In this document: one piece after another, positions 24,710 to 32,656 of the stretch
Layout: each line of letters begins with the position of its first letter
Position numbering within the stretch: the stretch's first letter is position 1
Origin: Thiohalospira halophila DSM 15071
Lineage (GTDB): Bacteria > Pseudomonadota > Gammaproteobacteria > Thiohalospirales > Thiohalospiraceae
DNA length: 64,000 bases
Assembly: GCF_900112605.1 (NCBI RefSeq)
Contig: NZ_FOMJ01000001.1
Coordinates: forward strand, 24,577 to 88,576
Reading direction: 5' to 3'
The notes under the pieces: model-generated
Told to the model about the DNA's origin: nothing
What the model saw: only the letters and a program-made list of their open reading frames with translations
Database searches by the model: none
Made by a program: the position numbers and the translations under genes

Positions 24710-26616
24710 TGGCGAAGGGCCAGGACCGAGATGCGCGTATGGGGGCCGCGCAAGAGATGTACGAGATGCCCTTCCGCCCGGCCATCGAGCTCAAGACGGC
24801 CGGGATCTGGGGGCTGGGGGCCGTCTCGGCGGGTGTGATGAGTGCGTGGTCGGCGATGCCGACGGCGCCGTTCTACTGGATGGGCGCGGCGGCGGTGGCC
24901 ATGGGCCTTCAGCAGGCCGCGCAGGGCTGGCAGCAGTACCGCAAGAATGCCGGCCTTTCGGGACGCAGCCTCTGGTTCTTCAAGCCGGAGGAGCTTCGCC
25001 AGCGCCTCCAGGAGGTGGACCGTCGGTACCAGCAGGAGCGGCTGTGGCTGGGCCGCGGCTTCGAGTGGGGCCAGAAGGAGGCGCAGCGGGTCTACGAGAT
25101 CCGCAAGCGCGGCATCGACCAGGTCCTGCCGGACACCGGAGAGCCGGGATCCCCCTGGCTGCACGGCGTCAGTGAGTCCGAGGCGGACATCTCCATCGCC
25201 AAGGGCGAGGAGGCCGGGCACACCATCATCTACGGGACCACGGGGGCGGGGAAGACGCGGACCTTCGATCTGCTCATCAAGCAGAAGGTCCGGCGTGGGG
25301 AGTGCGTGTTCATCGTGGACCCCAAGGGGGACCAGGACCTGCGTGCTTCGGCGCAGAGCGCGTGCATCGAGGCCGGGGTCCCGGAGCGGTTCAAATACTT
25401 CCACCCGGCGCATGCCGACCGCTCGGTGCGCCTGGATGTCATGGCGAACTTCTCCCGGGTGACGGAGCTGGCGAGCCGCGTGGCCTCCCTCATGCCCTCC
25501 GAGGGCGGTGGGGACAGCTTCCAGGCGTTCTGCTGGATGGCGCTGAATCACGTCTGCCAGGCCCAGGTGGAGGCCGGCATGCGGGTGAGCCTCAAGACCC
25601 TGCGCCGGTACATCGAGGGTGGCCCGGACGAGCTGGTGGAGCAGGCGGTGGAGGTCCACCTGGACCGCCTGTCGAAGAGCTGGCGTCAGCGTCATGCGCA
25701 CCGCCTGGAGAAGGCCAAGGACCGGGATAAGCGGATCAATGTACTTATCGGCCTCTACGAATCCCTGCCCGAGGGCCGGCGCTCAACGGCCGTGGACGGG
25801 ATCATCTCCATGCACCGTCACGAGCGGACCCACTTCCAGAAGATGGTGGTGGGGCTGCTCCCGGTGCTGAACATGCTCACCTCCGAGCCTCTGGGGTCGC
25901 TGCTTTCGCCGGGCTACCAGGATGCCGGGGACATCCATGGGCGGCCGATCCTCAACTCCGCGAAGGCCGTGGAGCAGGGATATGTCGTCTACATCGGACT
26001 CGACAGCCTCACCGACGGGACCGTGGGATCGGCGATTGGCTCGATGATCCTCTCCGATCTCACCGCGGTGGCAGGGACCATCTACAACTACCAGAAGGGG
26101 GAAAACCCGCGGGTCAGCGTCTTCGTGGACGAGGCCGCCGAGGTCATCAACCGGCCCATGATCCAGCTGCTCAACAAGGGCCGCGGGGCCGGCTTCAAGC
26201 TGTACGTGGCCACCCAGACCTTCCCGGATCTCATCGAGCGCATGGGCTCCAAGGAGGCCGCCGCCCAGGTGGCGGGCAACTGCAACAACGTCATCGCCCT
26301 GCGGCTGGTGGACCAGGAGACCCAGCAGCTCATCTCCGACAAGCTGGGCAAGACCGTGATCCGCCAGATCATGCACACCCAGGGCACGACGGCCATGGGG
26401 TCCGACCGGGACGTGACGAACTGGTCGGGGAACTACGGGGAGCGGCTCATTGAGGCCGAGGCGGAGCTCTTCCCGCCGGAGCTCTTCGGCAAGCTGCCGA
26501 ATCTCCAGTTCATTATGAACACCGCCGGCGGGCGAATGTACAAGGGCCGTGTGCCCATCATCACCAGCGATGTGCAACCGAAGATTGAGGACGTGACATG
26601 GCGAAGAATCCCCTGA
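24709..26616 (+). CDS. traD: Type IV coupling protein TraD
   Basis: 635 residues from ATG 24709. Two N-terminal membrane segments (about 26-45 and 52-72) anchor it in the inner membrane. Walker A IIYGTTGAGKTRT is near residue 172-184 and Walker B VSVFVDEAAE near 468, followed by ATQTFPDLIERMG. It is the hexameric ATPase that brings the relaxase-DNA complex to the mating channel. Overlap with traI, and an 18-nt overlap with the next gene, indicate one operon under promoter site D. Confidence 0.95.
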   Translation: MAKGQDRDARMGAAQEMYEMPFRPAIELKTAGIWGLGAVSAGVMSAWSAMPTAPFYWMGAAAVAMGLQQAAQGWQQYRKNAGLSGRSLWFFKPEELRQRLQEVDRRYQQERLWLGRGFEWGQKEAQRVYEIRKRGIDQVLPDTGEPGSPWLHGVSESEADISIAKGEEAGHTIIYGTTGAGKTRTFDLLIKQKVRRGECVFIVDPKGDQDLRASAQSACIEAGVPERFKYFHPAHADRSVRLDVMANFSRVTELASRVASLMPSEGGGDSFQAFCWMALNHVCQAQVEAGMRVSLKTLRRYIEGGPDELVEQAVEVHLDRLSKSWRQRHAHRLEKAKDRDKRINVLIGLYESLPEGRRSTAVDGIISMHRHERTHFQKMVVGLLPVLNMLTSEPLGSLLSPGYQDAGDIHGRPILNSAKAVEQGYVVYIGLDSLTDGTVGSAIGSMILSDLTAVAGTIYNYQKGENPRVSVFVDEAAEVINRPMIQLLNKGRGAGFKLYVATQTFPDLIERMGSKEAAAQVAGNCNNVIALRLVDQETQQLISDKLGKTVIRQIMHTQGTTAMGSDRDVTNWSGNYGERLIEAEAELFPPELFGKLPNLQFIMNTAGGRMYKGRVPIITSDVQPKIEDVTWRRIP

Positions 26617-27077
26617 CCTTGGTGACCGCGCGGCGCGTGCCGGCCGATCAGCTGGTCAAACAGGCCATCGGGAGTGCCCGGGCGGGGCAGACGGTCCATC
26701 GGGTCGAGCGCATGTACCCGCGGATCCAGGCGCCCCTGGAGGGGGTGGCGGACGCCCTGCTGGATCACCTGGAGGTGGAGGAGGCCCGGGCCGTGCTGGG
26801 GGAAGGGCTCACCGGCCTACGCAACTACTGGGATGCCGACATGGGCGCCTGGCGGTCGGGGGAGCTCGATGCCATGGGGCTTCTGCGTCAGATCCTGACT
26901 CGGCTGTTCCAGCCGGCGGTCCAGCAACTGGGGGAGGCGACCCCGGAGGTCCTGCGCTTTCAGGCCGCACCCTCCGGGGAGCGGCTGGAGGGCAATCGCG
27001 TCTGGGCCGATCTGCGACTACGCCAGCTCGGTTTGTCCGGTGTGGACGACCAGGACGGGGACTGCGTGGAGGAGTAG
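26598..27077 (+). CDS. TraD-linked hypothetical protein, 159 aa
   Basis: Starts inside the end of traD. The protein is soluble and mostly helical (VKQAIGSARAGQTVHRVERMYP; LLDHLEVEEARAVLGEGL). A protein of similar size lies between traD and traJ in SXT-like elements. No motif points to a function. Operon position suggests a part in coupling or DNA processing. Confidence 0.7.
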   Translation: MAKNPLTLVTARRVPADQLVKQAIGSARAGQTVHRVERMYPRIQAPLEGVADALLDHLEVEEARAVLGEGLTGLRNYWDADMGAWRSGELDAMGLLRQILTRLFQPAVQQLGEATPEVLRFQAAPSGERLEGNRVWADLRLRQLGLSGVDDQDGDCVEE

Positions 27078-27080
27078 GCC

Positions 27081-27737
27081 ATGGCGAGCGGCGAAGGGGC
27101 CGGGCTGCCGAAATCGCGGCTGGTCTGGTTCGTGGTGTTCCTGCTGGTGCAGATGCTGGTAGTGGGGGTCCTGGTGCCCTCGGACTTCCTGGTTCGGCAG
27201 GTGCAGCTCGAACGAGAGCAGACCGCGCAGTGGTTCGGCGAGACCATGGCCGAGGAGTTGGTCGAGGCCACCAATGACCGCTTCAATCGGTGGTTCGTGG
27301 AGACCGGTATCGTCGAGGCGGTACGCTATCACCTGGTCCCCACCCAGGAGGAGCGGGCGGCCGAGCCCGAGATGGACGGGATCGCCGAGACCATCTTCCC
27401 CTTCGTCGAGACGCGACTGGAGGTCTTCTGGACGGTGCTCTACCAGTCCCTGCAGCGAGCGCAGCTCATCGCGATCTGGGCGCCCTACATGCTGCCCATC
27501 TGGTTGCCGGCCATCTGGCACGGCTTCGCGGTGCGCCGGGTGAAGCAGCTCAGCTACGGCTATGCCGCACCCAATCGGTTCCATGCCGCGGCTCTGGTGC
27601 TGGCCTTCCTGCTCACTCTGGTACCGGCGTATCTCATGGCGCCGCTGGCGATTCCGCCGAGTGTGGTGCCGCTGTGGGGGTTTGCTGTGGCCTGGGCGGG
27701 GGTGGTGATCGTGGCTAATCTGCAGAAGCAGCTGTAG
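27081..27737 (+). CDS. traJ: DUF4400 inner-membrane transfer protein (TraJ of SXT type)
   Basis: 218 residues. An N-terminal membrane segment (LVWFVVFLLVQMLVVGVLV) is followed by a periplasmic region, then two or three further segments (about 126-145, 165-185, 193-210). The pattern, with QRAQLIAIWAPYMLPIWLPAIWHGF and RRVKQLSYGYAAPNRFHAA, fits the DUF4400 family encoded after traD in SXT, R391 and IncC elements. It is the last gene of the traI-traD operon; a strong terminator follows directly. Confidence 0.85.
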   Translation: MASGEGAGLPKSRLVWFVVFLLVQMLVVGVLVPSDFLVRQVQLEREQTAQWFGETMAEELVEATNDRFNRWFVETGIVEAVRYHLVPTQEERAAEPEMDGIAETIFPFVETRLEVFWTVLYQSLQRAQLIAIWAPYMLPIWLPAIWHGFAVRRVKQLSYGYAAPNRFHAAALVLAFLLTLVPAYLMAPLAIPPSVVPLWGFAVAWAGVVIVANLQKQL

Positions 27738-27748
27738 GTGGGGCGATC

Positions 27749-27779
27749 AAAAAGGGGCAGTCGTTAGACTGCCCCTTTT
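27749..27779. terminator. Strong terminator after the traI-traD operon
   Basis: A5, GGGGCAGTC (27754-27762) / GACTGCCCC (27767-27775), TTTT. Nine-bp perfect stem, GTTA loop. Confidence 0.92.
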
Positions 27780-28613
27780 GCTAAAACTGCAGACGGCTAA
27801 AAAAATCAGCCTTGATTACTGGCGAACAAAAAAGTTCGCAGACCCTATAAGTAGGCAAAGTTCAAAATCTATAGATGATAAAGGGAAAATATAAATAAAA
27901 AAGATAAGAAGAGATGGTATAAGTACACGCCTAAGACGTGGCTTATGGTTGTTCTCTTCTTGTTCCATGGTGCTTTCTTTTAAAGTCAACTCCCGGTAAG
28001 GGAGGGTGCTCAGCTATAAGAGAGCCATCTGCTTCGATGGCAAGACTGCTCGGTAGATACATAGGCATCTCCTAGTCACGGAATTGATATCCTTCCTTGG
28101 TGTAGAAGTCCTAGGACGAACAACTTCAAGGAGGTTGAACGCTTCCAAGAACGAGGTAAACATATCCCTCTGCCCCCTATAGTATAGCATCTCATGTTTT
28201 TGGGTCGAGGTCAATATGAGGAATCCTCTAGCGCCTCCAATGTGTATTCTAGGCTACTGAGTGATAGCTCTTGATATAGGGGTATTTATGAATACTTTAA
28301 GAAAAAGACGCTGGTAGGTAATCGCAGAGTTACAGGTGGAGTGACGATAAGTAGTTTCAAGAAAAAAAGCAGCGGTTATAGAAGCGGAGCAAGTTCCTTC
28401 AAAAGCCTCTTGGGGCCGGGACGCCAGCATCTTCCCGGTAGCCCTATTAGGGTTTTAGAGGAATGAGTTATGCCATTGAGCTTAGCCTGGGATTTTAGTC
28501 ATTCAACTATATTGGCACCTTGTGAAGTCGGCGCTAACTTTCTGGTTAAGTCTGTGTTGTAATTTGAGACGATATACCCAGATTGAGAAAGATAATTTTA
28601 CTTGTGTGAGATG
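27780..28613. other. AT-rich gene-free stretch
   Basis: About 830 bp much richer in A and T than the surroundings, with no credible coding gene; a 66-codon reverse ORF at 28014-28214 lacks a ribosome binding site. Many short A-tracts are present. It would be a natural H-NS target. It may be the decayed remains of an insertion. Confidence 0.6.
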
Positions 28614-28907
28614 CTATTTAGAAAGTGCTGACAGAATTATGGCTTCTCGGAATGGAGAAATTGTTTCTCCGGAGTGATTGGCTTCAAGATAAATTCTAAG
28701 TGTTTCTGTTGTGACGTTTTGGGCTACACAGGCAGGATTTTCCTGAATTTCCTCAACAATGTCGTTGATATACTGGATTGGAAAGCTTGCACCTTCTAGT
28801 TGGTCTTTGACCTCATTCAAGACGTTCTCCTGATAAGGTCCTTGCTCTGCAAGTTCTTTTGCGGCACCTATGATGGCTTCGGCTAGGTCCTCTTGTTGTC
28901 GAAGCAT
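28614..28907 (-). CDS. Hypothetical protein, 97 aa
   Basis: ATG 28907 with GGGAGC upstream. Sequence MLRQQEDLAEAIIGAAKELA leads a helical, acidic soluble protein (EVKDQLEGASFPIQYINDIVEE; TTETLRIYLEANHSGE). Lower GC than neighbours. The open frame extends upstream to 29588 on paper, but that part overlaps the genes on the other strand. No family is recognised. Confidence 0.6.
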   Translation of the reverse strand: MLRQQEDLAEAIIGAAKELAEQGPYQENVLNEVKDQLEGASFPIQYINDIVEEIQENPACVAQNVTTETLRIYLEANHSGETISPFREAIILSALSK

Positions 28908-29104
28908 GGGTTTTGCTCCCTTGGTTTTTTGTATTGGTGTATGGAGGGAAGTGTAAGAACGATGTCGGTATATGAAAGGGTTGAAGGCTGGAGTGTATTC
29001 GGCGCTTAATGGTGTTTTATTTGAATTGGAGATTGGGTGATGTGATTCTTGCGGCAGCGTGGCGCGTAGTTGTTTGCGTGTACGCAACCCCCCTGTTTCG
29101 ACCC

Positions 29105-29144
29105 CCCATTGCTGACAAAGAAGCGCCATCGGGGCCGGTACGCT
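29105..29144 (+). promoter_or_regulatory. Element-wide promoter box (site B)
   Basis: CCCATTGCTGACAAA (29105-29119), 19 nt, TACGCT (29139-29144). Upstream of the small exported protein and diguanylate cyclase. Confidence 0.7.
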
Positions 29145-29199
29145 GGGCCTGTGTCCTCCTGGAGGTCCCAGGTCTGACAACCCCAGCCGGAGAAACCCG

Positions 29200-29490
29200 A
29201 TGCGCCTCGACCTACCTCGAACGCTGTCCAGCCAGGGCCTCCCCCGCGTCCTGATTGCCATCTCGCTCCTGATAACCACCTCCACGGCCACCGCTGAGGC
29301 TTCAACGCCCAAGTCCAACCCGGACGATGACCGCGGCCTCGCCTCCGTTATAGAAACCATCGTGGGCGGGGCGGCTTCCGGCGTCGAGGCCGCCCGGGAG
29401 TATGCGGCGCTGTTACTCGTCGGGGCCGCGCGGGACGGGCGCTTCGGTGAAGGCCGAGTCGGGGATCCGGAGGGGCCGGCAGACCGATGA
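29200..29490 (+). CDS. Small exported protein, 96 aa
   Basis: Begins MRLDLPRTLSSQGLPRVLIAI with GGAGA upstream; a signal peptide of ~32 residues ending TATAEA is likely. The mature part has SVIETIVGGAASGVEAAREYAALLLVG, possibly a membrane-active helix. It overlaps the diguanylate cyclase start by 4 nt, so the two are co-translated. Function unknown; it could be a periplasmic partner of the cyclase. Confidence 0.55.
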   Translation: MRLDLPRTLSSQGLPRVLIAISLLITTSTATAEASTPKSNPDDDRGLASVIETIVGGAASGVEAAREYAALLLVGAARDGRFGEGRVGDPEGPADR

Positions 29491-30623
29491 AATACCTGCG
29501 TCGGACGTTCGTGGGGGCGGTCGGGCAAGCCTGGCGCGGACTGGCCGCCGAGCTGGCGCCGGCGGACCCGGTGTCGGGGTTCTCTCAATGGCGGGCCGGG
29601 CAGCTGTTGCGACGAGTGCGGCTACTGGCCGTGCTGCTGGCGGGTGTCGTCGCCGGTGGTGTGGTGCTGGATTGGCTGTTGCTGCCATCGGGCATCGCCG
29701 GCTGGACCGCCGTCCTTCGAGTCGGGACCGCCGGCCTGCTGCTGGCAATTGCCCGAGCGGCCTACCGCCACGAGGGGCTGCATACCGCACACGGCTTACT
29801 GGGCGCTGCCATCGGGGTGCCGCTGGTCGTGCACGTGATCGGGGTGGCCCTGGCTCTCGGGGTGGCGCCGACGGCCACCGTGCAACTCATCTACCTGCTC
29901 CCGCCCCTGGCGGTGCTCGCGGTCATCAGTCCGTTCCCGGTAACGCTCCGGGAGGGCCTGGCGCTCCAGGCCCCGATCCATCTCGCGCTCTGGATCGGGG
30001 CCGGCCTGGCCGCACCTGCGCTCGTGGTGCCGGTGTCGCTGGCGGGTCTGCTGGTCGGGGCTGCGGCGCTGTGGTCCCAGCACGTGCAGCTGCGCACCCT
30101 CCTTCACTACACGCGGGCCTTGTCCGTGGATCCGCTGACCCAGCTGGCGAATCGACGCCAGATCGACCGGCAGCTCCAGCAGACCCAACGGCCGCTGTCG
30201 GTACTTCTTATCGACATCGACTACTTCAAGTCCATCAACGACACCCACGGGCACGCGGTGGGGGACGAGGTTCTCCAGCACGTCGCGGACGTGCTGCGCA
30301 CCGTGGTCCGGCATACCGATGCCGTGCACCCCTACTCGGCAGGAGGGTGCCCGCATGAGGTCGGGCGCTGGGGCGGGGAGGAGTTCATCGTCATTGCCGC
30401 CGATACCTCCCTGCCGGGGGCTTGCGCCATGGCCGAGCGTCTCCGCGAGACCGTGGAGCGGACCCTGGTCGCCAGCGAGGCCATCACGGTGTCCGTGACG
30501 GTCTCCATCGGGGTCGCCGAATGTGCTCCGGACGAGGAGGCACAGGCGACGATCTGCCGGGCGGATGCGGCCCTGTATCAGGCCAAGGACAGCGGGCGGA
30601 ACCGAGTCGAGGCCGCGGCCTGA
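29487..30623 (+). CDS. Membrane-bound diguanylate cyclase (GGDEF)
   Basis: 378 residues. About six membrane segments fill residues 45-210. The GGDEF domain starts at DPLTQLANRRQID and has LLIDIDYFKSINDTHGHAVGDEVL, GRWGGEEFIV (active-site GGEEF) and a normal C-terminus (RADAALYQAKDSGRNRV). All catalytic residues are present, so it should make c-di-GMP. An inhibitory-site-like RHTD occurs, but 17 residues instead of 5 separate it from GGEEF because of an insert (HPYSAGGCPHEV). Diguanylate cyclases are known on SXT-type ICEs. It lies just before the traL operon and shares its promoter box type. Confidence 0.92.
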   Translation: MKYLRRTFVGAVGQAWRGLAAELAPADPVSGFSQWRAGQLLRRVRLLAVLLAGVVAGGVVLDWLLLPSGIAGWTAVLRVGTAGLLLAIARAAYRHEGLHTAHGLLGAAIGVPLVVHVIGVALALGVAPTATVQLIYLLPPLAVLAVISPFPVTLREGLALQAPIHLALWIGAGLAAPALVVPVSLAGLLVGAAALWSQHVQLRTLLHYTRALSVDPLTQLANRRQIDRQLQQTQRPLSVLLIDIDYFKSINDTHGHAVGDEVLQHVADVLRTVVRHTDAVHPYSAGGCPHEVGRWGGEEFIVIAADTSLPGACAMAERLRETVERTLVASEAITVSVTVSIGVAECAPDEEAQATICRADAALYQAKDSGRNRVEAAA

Positions 30624-30626
30624 ATC

Positions 30627-30694
30627 TTTGTCCGGAAACCCCCGGTTTCGACCCCCTATTACGGACAAACAGGCGTCAGGCCGCTGCGTAGCAT
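30627..30694 (+). promoter_or_regulatory. Element-wide promoter box (site C) of the traL operon
   Basis: CCCCTATTACGGACAAA (30653-30669), 19 nt, TAGCAT (30689-30694). An upstream half-site TTTGTCCG (30627-30634) is the inverted match of CGGACAAA. Confidence 0.7.
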
Positions 30695-30727
30695 GGCCTC
30701 CAGACCTGGTAATAGGGAGGCAGCACC

Positions 30728-31015
30728 GTGTCGCAAGACGCATTGCGGGTCCCGCGGGAAGTGGATGATCCCCCGGTGATGATGATGTGGAGCGGAGAGG
30801 AGCTGGGCCTGTTCAGCGTCTTCTTCGTGATCGGGTTCATGCTGGAGCAGCTGCTCATCCTCTGCCTCATCGGCGCGCTCGCGGTGAAGTACCTCCGCCG
30901 CTACCGGAACACCCGGCAGGAGGGCGCCATGATCCATCAGCTCTGGTGGCTCGGCTTCTGGCCCACCAAGGCGCGCTCGGTGGGCAACCCCTTCGAGCGG
31001 GACCACGTGGGCTGA
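30728..31015 (+). CDS. traL: TraL, pilus assembly protein
   Basis: 95 residues from GTG 30728 (GGGAGG upstream). A short cytoplasmic start (VPREVDDPPVMMMWSGEE), one long hydrophobic segment (GLFSVFFVIGFMLEQLLILC then LIGALAV) and a C-terminal YHLWWLGFWP-like motif (HQLWWLGFWPTK) are the features of the F-type TraL family. TraL sits in the inner membrane and is needed for pilus assembly. It is the first gene of the traL-E-K-B-V-A operon. Confidence 0.88.
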   Translation: MSQDALRVPREVDDPPVMMMWSGEELGLFSVFFVIGFMLEQLLILCLIGALAVKYLRRYRNTRQEGAMIHQLWWLGFWPTKARSVGNPFERDHVG

Positions 31016-31025
31016 GGGCGGCGGC

Positions 31026-31613
31026 ATGGATCTGAAGGCACTCCTCAAGACCTGGGCCGGCACGCGGGCCGAGAACCAACTGGCCCGCTGGACGCTACCG
31101 GGGCTGTCGGTGGCGACGGCGCTGCTGGCCGGTCACGCCCTGACCCACGAGCCGACCGTGGTACTGGAGCCCCCGACGCCGCTGGAAGAGCGCACGGCCG
31201 TGTCCCGGACCGACGCGGGCGAGCCGTACATGCTGTCCTGGGGGCTCTACTTCGCGCAGCTGCTCGGCAATATCCACCGCGGCAACGCCGACACCCTGAT
31301 GTCCTTCCTGGACCTCTACATCACCGCCCAGAGCGCGCCCGTCGTGCGCGACTCCATCGCCGATCAGATCGCCCGGATCCGGGATGAGGAGGCCACCGTC
31401 TCCTTCAGCCCGGAGAACCTGACCTATTTCGAGGACGAGGGCGTGGTGGCGGTGACCGGCACCCAGACGCTCACGCCCAAGCGCGGTGAGGTGAAGCGCA
31501 TGGACTGGACCTACGAGTTCGAGATCGGGATCGAGCGGTACAAGCCGCAGCTGCTCGACCTGGATTCCTACCAGGGGCCGATCAAGGAGCGGAATCAGGA
31601 GCGAGATCAATGA
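31026..31613 (+). CDS. traE: TraE, inner-membrane T4SS protein (VirB5/TraE-like)
   Basis: 195 residues. An N-terminal uncleaved membrane segment (LARWTLPGLSVATALLAGHAL) anchors a periplasmic domain with ENLTYFEDEGVVAVTGTQTL and a C-terminal RMDWTYEFEIGIERYKPQL. This matches TraE of F-type systems, required for pilus assembly. Its stop overlaps the traK start (ATGA). Confidence 0.88.
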   Translation: MDLKALLKTWAGTRAENQLARWTLPGLSVATALLAGHALTHEPTVVLEPPTPLEERTAVSRTDAGEPYMLSWGLYFAQLLGNIHRGNADTLMSFLDLYITAQSAPVVRDSIADQIARIRDEEATVSFSPENLTYFEDEGVVAVTGTQTLTPKRGEVKRMDWTYEFEIGIERYKPQLLDLDSYQGPIKERNQERDQ

Positions 31614-32656
31614 TGCGATGGCGACACTGCGCCGCGGCGGTGGCCGCGGTCATGGCCGCCCCCGGGGCACTGGCACAGGCCACCGGGGACCAGGGCGCGA
31701 GCAACGGGATCCCCGGCGTGCCGGTGTCCGTGACCGACCCTCGCAGCGGCTCGGCGGTTGCAGCCGACGCCGAGGGCGATACCGGTTCCGCGGCTCCCGC
31801 CGCCGAATCCGGTGGCCCGGAGGCCGATGGGGCTCCACCGCCGGCCGAGCAGGACCAGGCGGTGCAGGCAGCCCGGGCGTCCGGCCCGGACACGGAGGCC
31901 AGCGCCGCCAAGGACCGCCGGGAGCTCACGGTGGAGCCCGGGGCGAACCAGCTCATGGTGATCTCCCAGGGCCACCCCAACCGGATCATCGCCCCCTGGC
32001 CGGACCCCGAGGTCCGCAGCGCCCACGAGGCCGAGATCGAAGTGGTGGGGCGCGTCATCTACGTGACCACCGCGCAGTCGGCGCCCATCACCCTCTACGT
32101 GACCGATGGCCACAACGAGCAGCGGGCGCTGTCGCTCACGCTCGTTCCCCGTCGGGTCCCGCCGCGCGAGTACAGCGTCAGCATTGCGGGGATGGAGTCC
32201 ATGGCGTCCATGGTGCAGCCGGACAAGGCCGGCACCTGGGAGCGGAGCAACCCGCTGCGCGCGAGCGTGACGAAGGCCCTCTCGCAGGCGGCCAAGGGCG
32301 AGCTGCCGGCCGGCTACGGGATGCAGGACGGGGTGTCCCCGGATGCCATGCCCATCCATTGCGACTGGGACGGCAGCGAGGACATCCAGATGGGGACGGG
32401 ACAGCGCCTGGAGGGCCGCAACCTCATCGTCTGGGTGGCGCCGCTGCACAACGGATCCGACGAACCCATCGAGGTGCGGGGGCCGGAGTGCTACCACCGC
32501 GGGATCCTGGCCGTCTCCTCCTACCCCCGGGCGGCGCTGAAGCCTGGCGAGGAGACCGAGCTCTACCTCGTTGAGCGTCGAGCCGGGACTCCGAGCGGCA
32601 ACGAGCGTCCGAGCGTGCTGGGCCGCGGCGCCCCGGAGGAGGGCGAGGATGATTGA
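31610..32656 (+). CDS. traK: TraK, secretin-like outer-membrane component
   Basis: 348 residues. A signal peptide (MMRWRHCAAAVAAVMAAPGALA) is followed by a variable A/G/E/D-rich region (about 25-110). A VirB9/TraK-type domain then has NQLMVISQGHPNRIIAPW, GRVIYVTTAQSAPITLYVTDG and LTLVPRRVPPREYSV. With TraB and TraV it forms the envelope-spanning core. The N-terminal linker is longer than in F TraK (242 aa). Overlap with traB is 8 nt. Confidence 0.9.
   Translation: MMRWRHCAAAVAAVMAAPGALAQATGDQGASNGIPGVPVSVTDPRSGSAVAADAEGDTGSAAPAAESGGPEADGAPPPAEQDQAVQAARASGPDTEASAAKDRRELTVEPGANQLMVISQGHPNRIIAPWPDPEVRSAHEAEIEVVGRVIYVTTAQSAPITLYVTDGHNEQRALSLTLVPRRVPPREYSVSIAGMESMASMVQPDKAGTWERSNPLRASVTKALSQAAKGELPAGYGMQDGVSPDAMPIHCDWDGSEDIQMGTGQRLEGRNLIVWVAPLHNGSDEPIEVRGPECYHRGILAVSSYPRAALKPGEETELYLVERRAGTPSGNERPSVLGRGAPEEGEDD

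Noticed and set aside
28014-28214. 66-codon reverse ORF in the AT-rich gap
   Set aside because: No ribosome binding site, odd composition, no similarity recognised.
28908-29588. N-terminal extension of the 97-aa reverse gene to 324 codons
   Set aside because: The added part overlaps the promoter box, the small exported protein and the diguanylate cyclase on the other strand, and lacks domain character.
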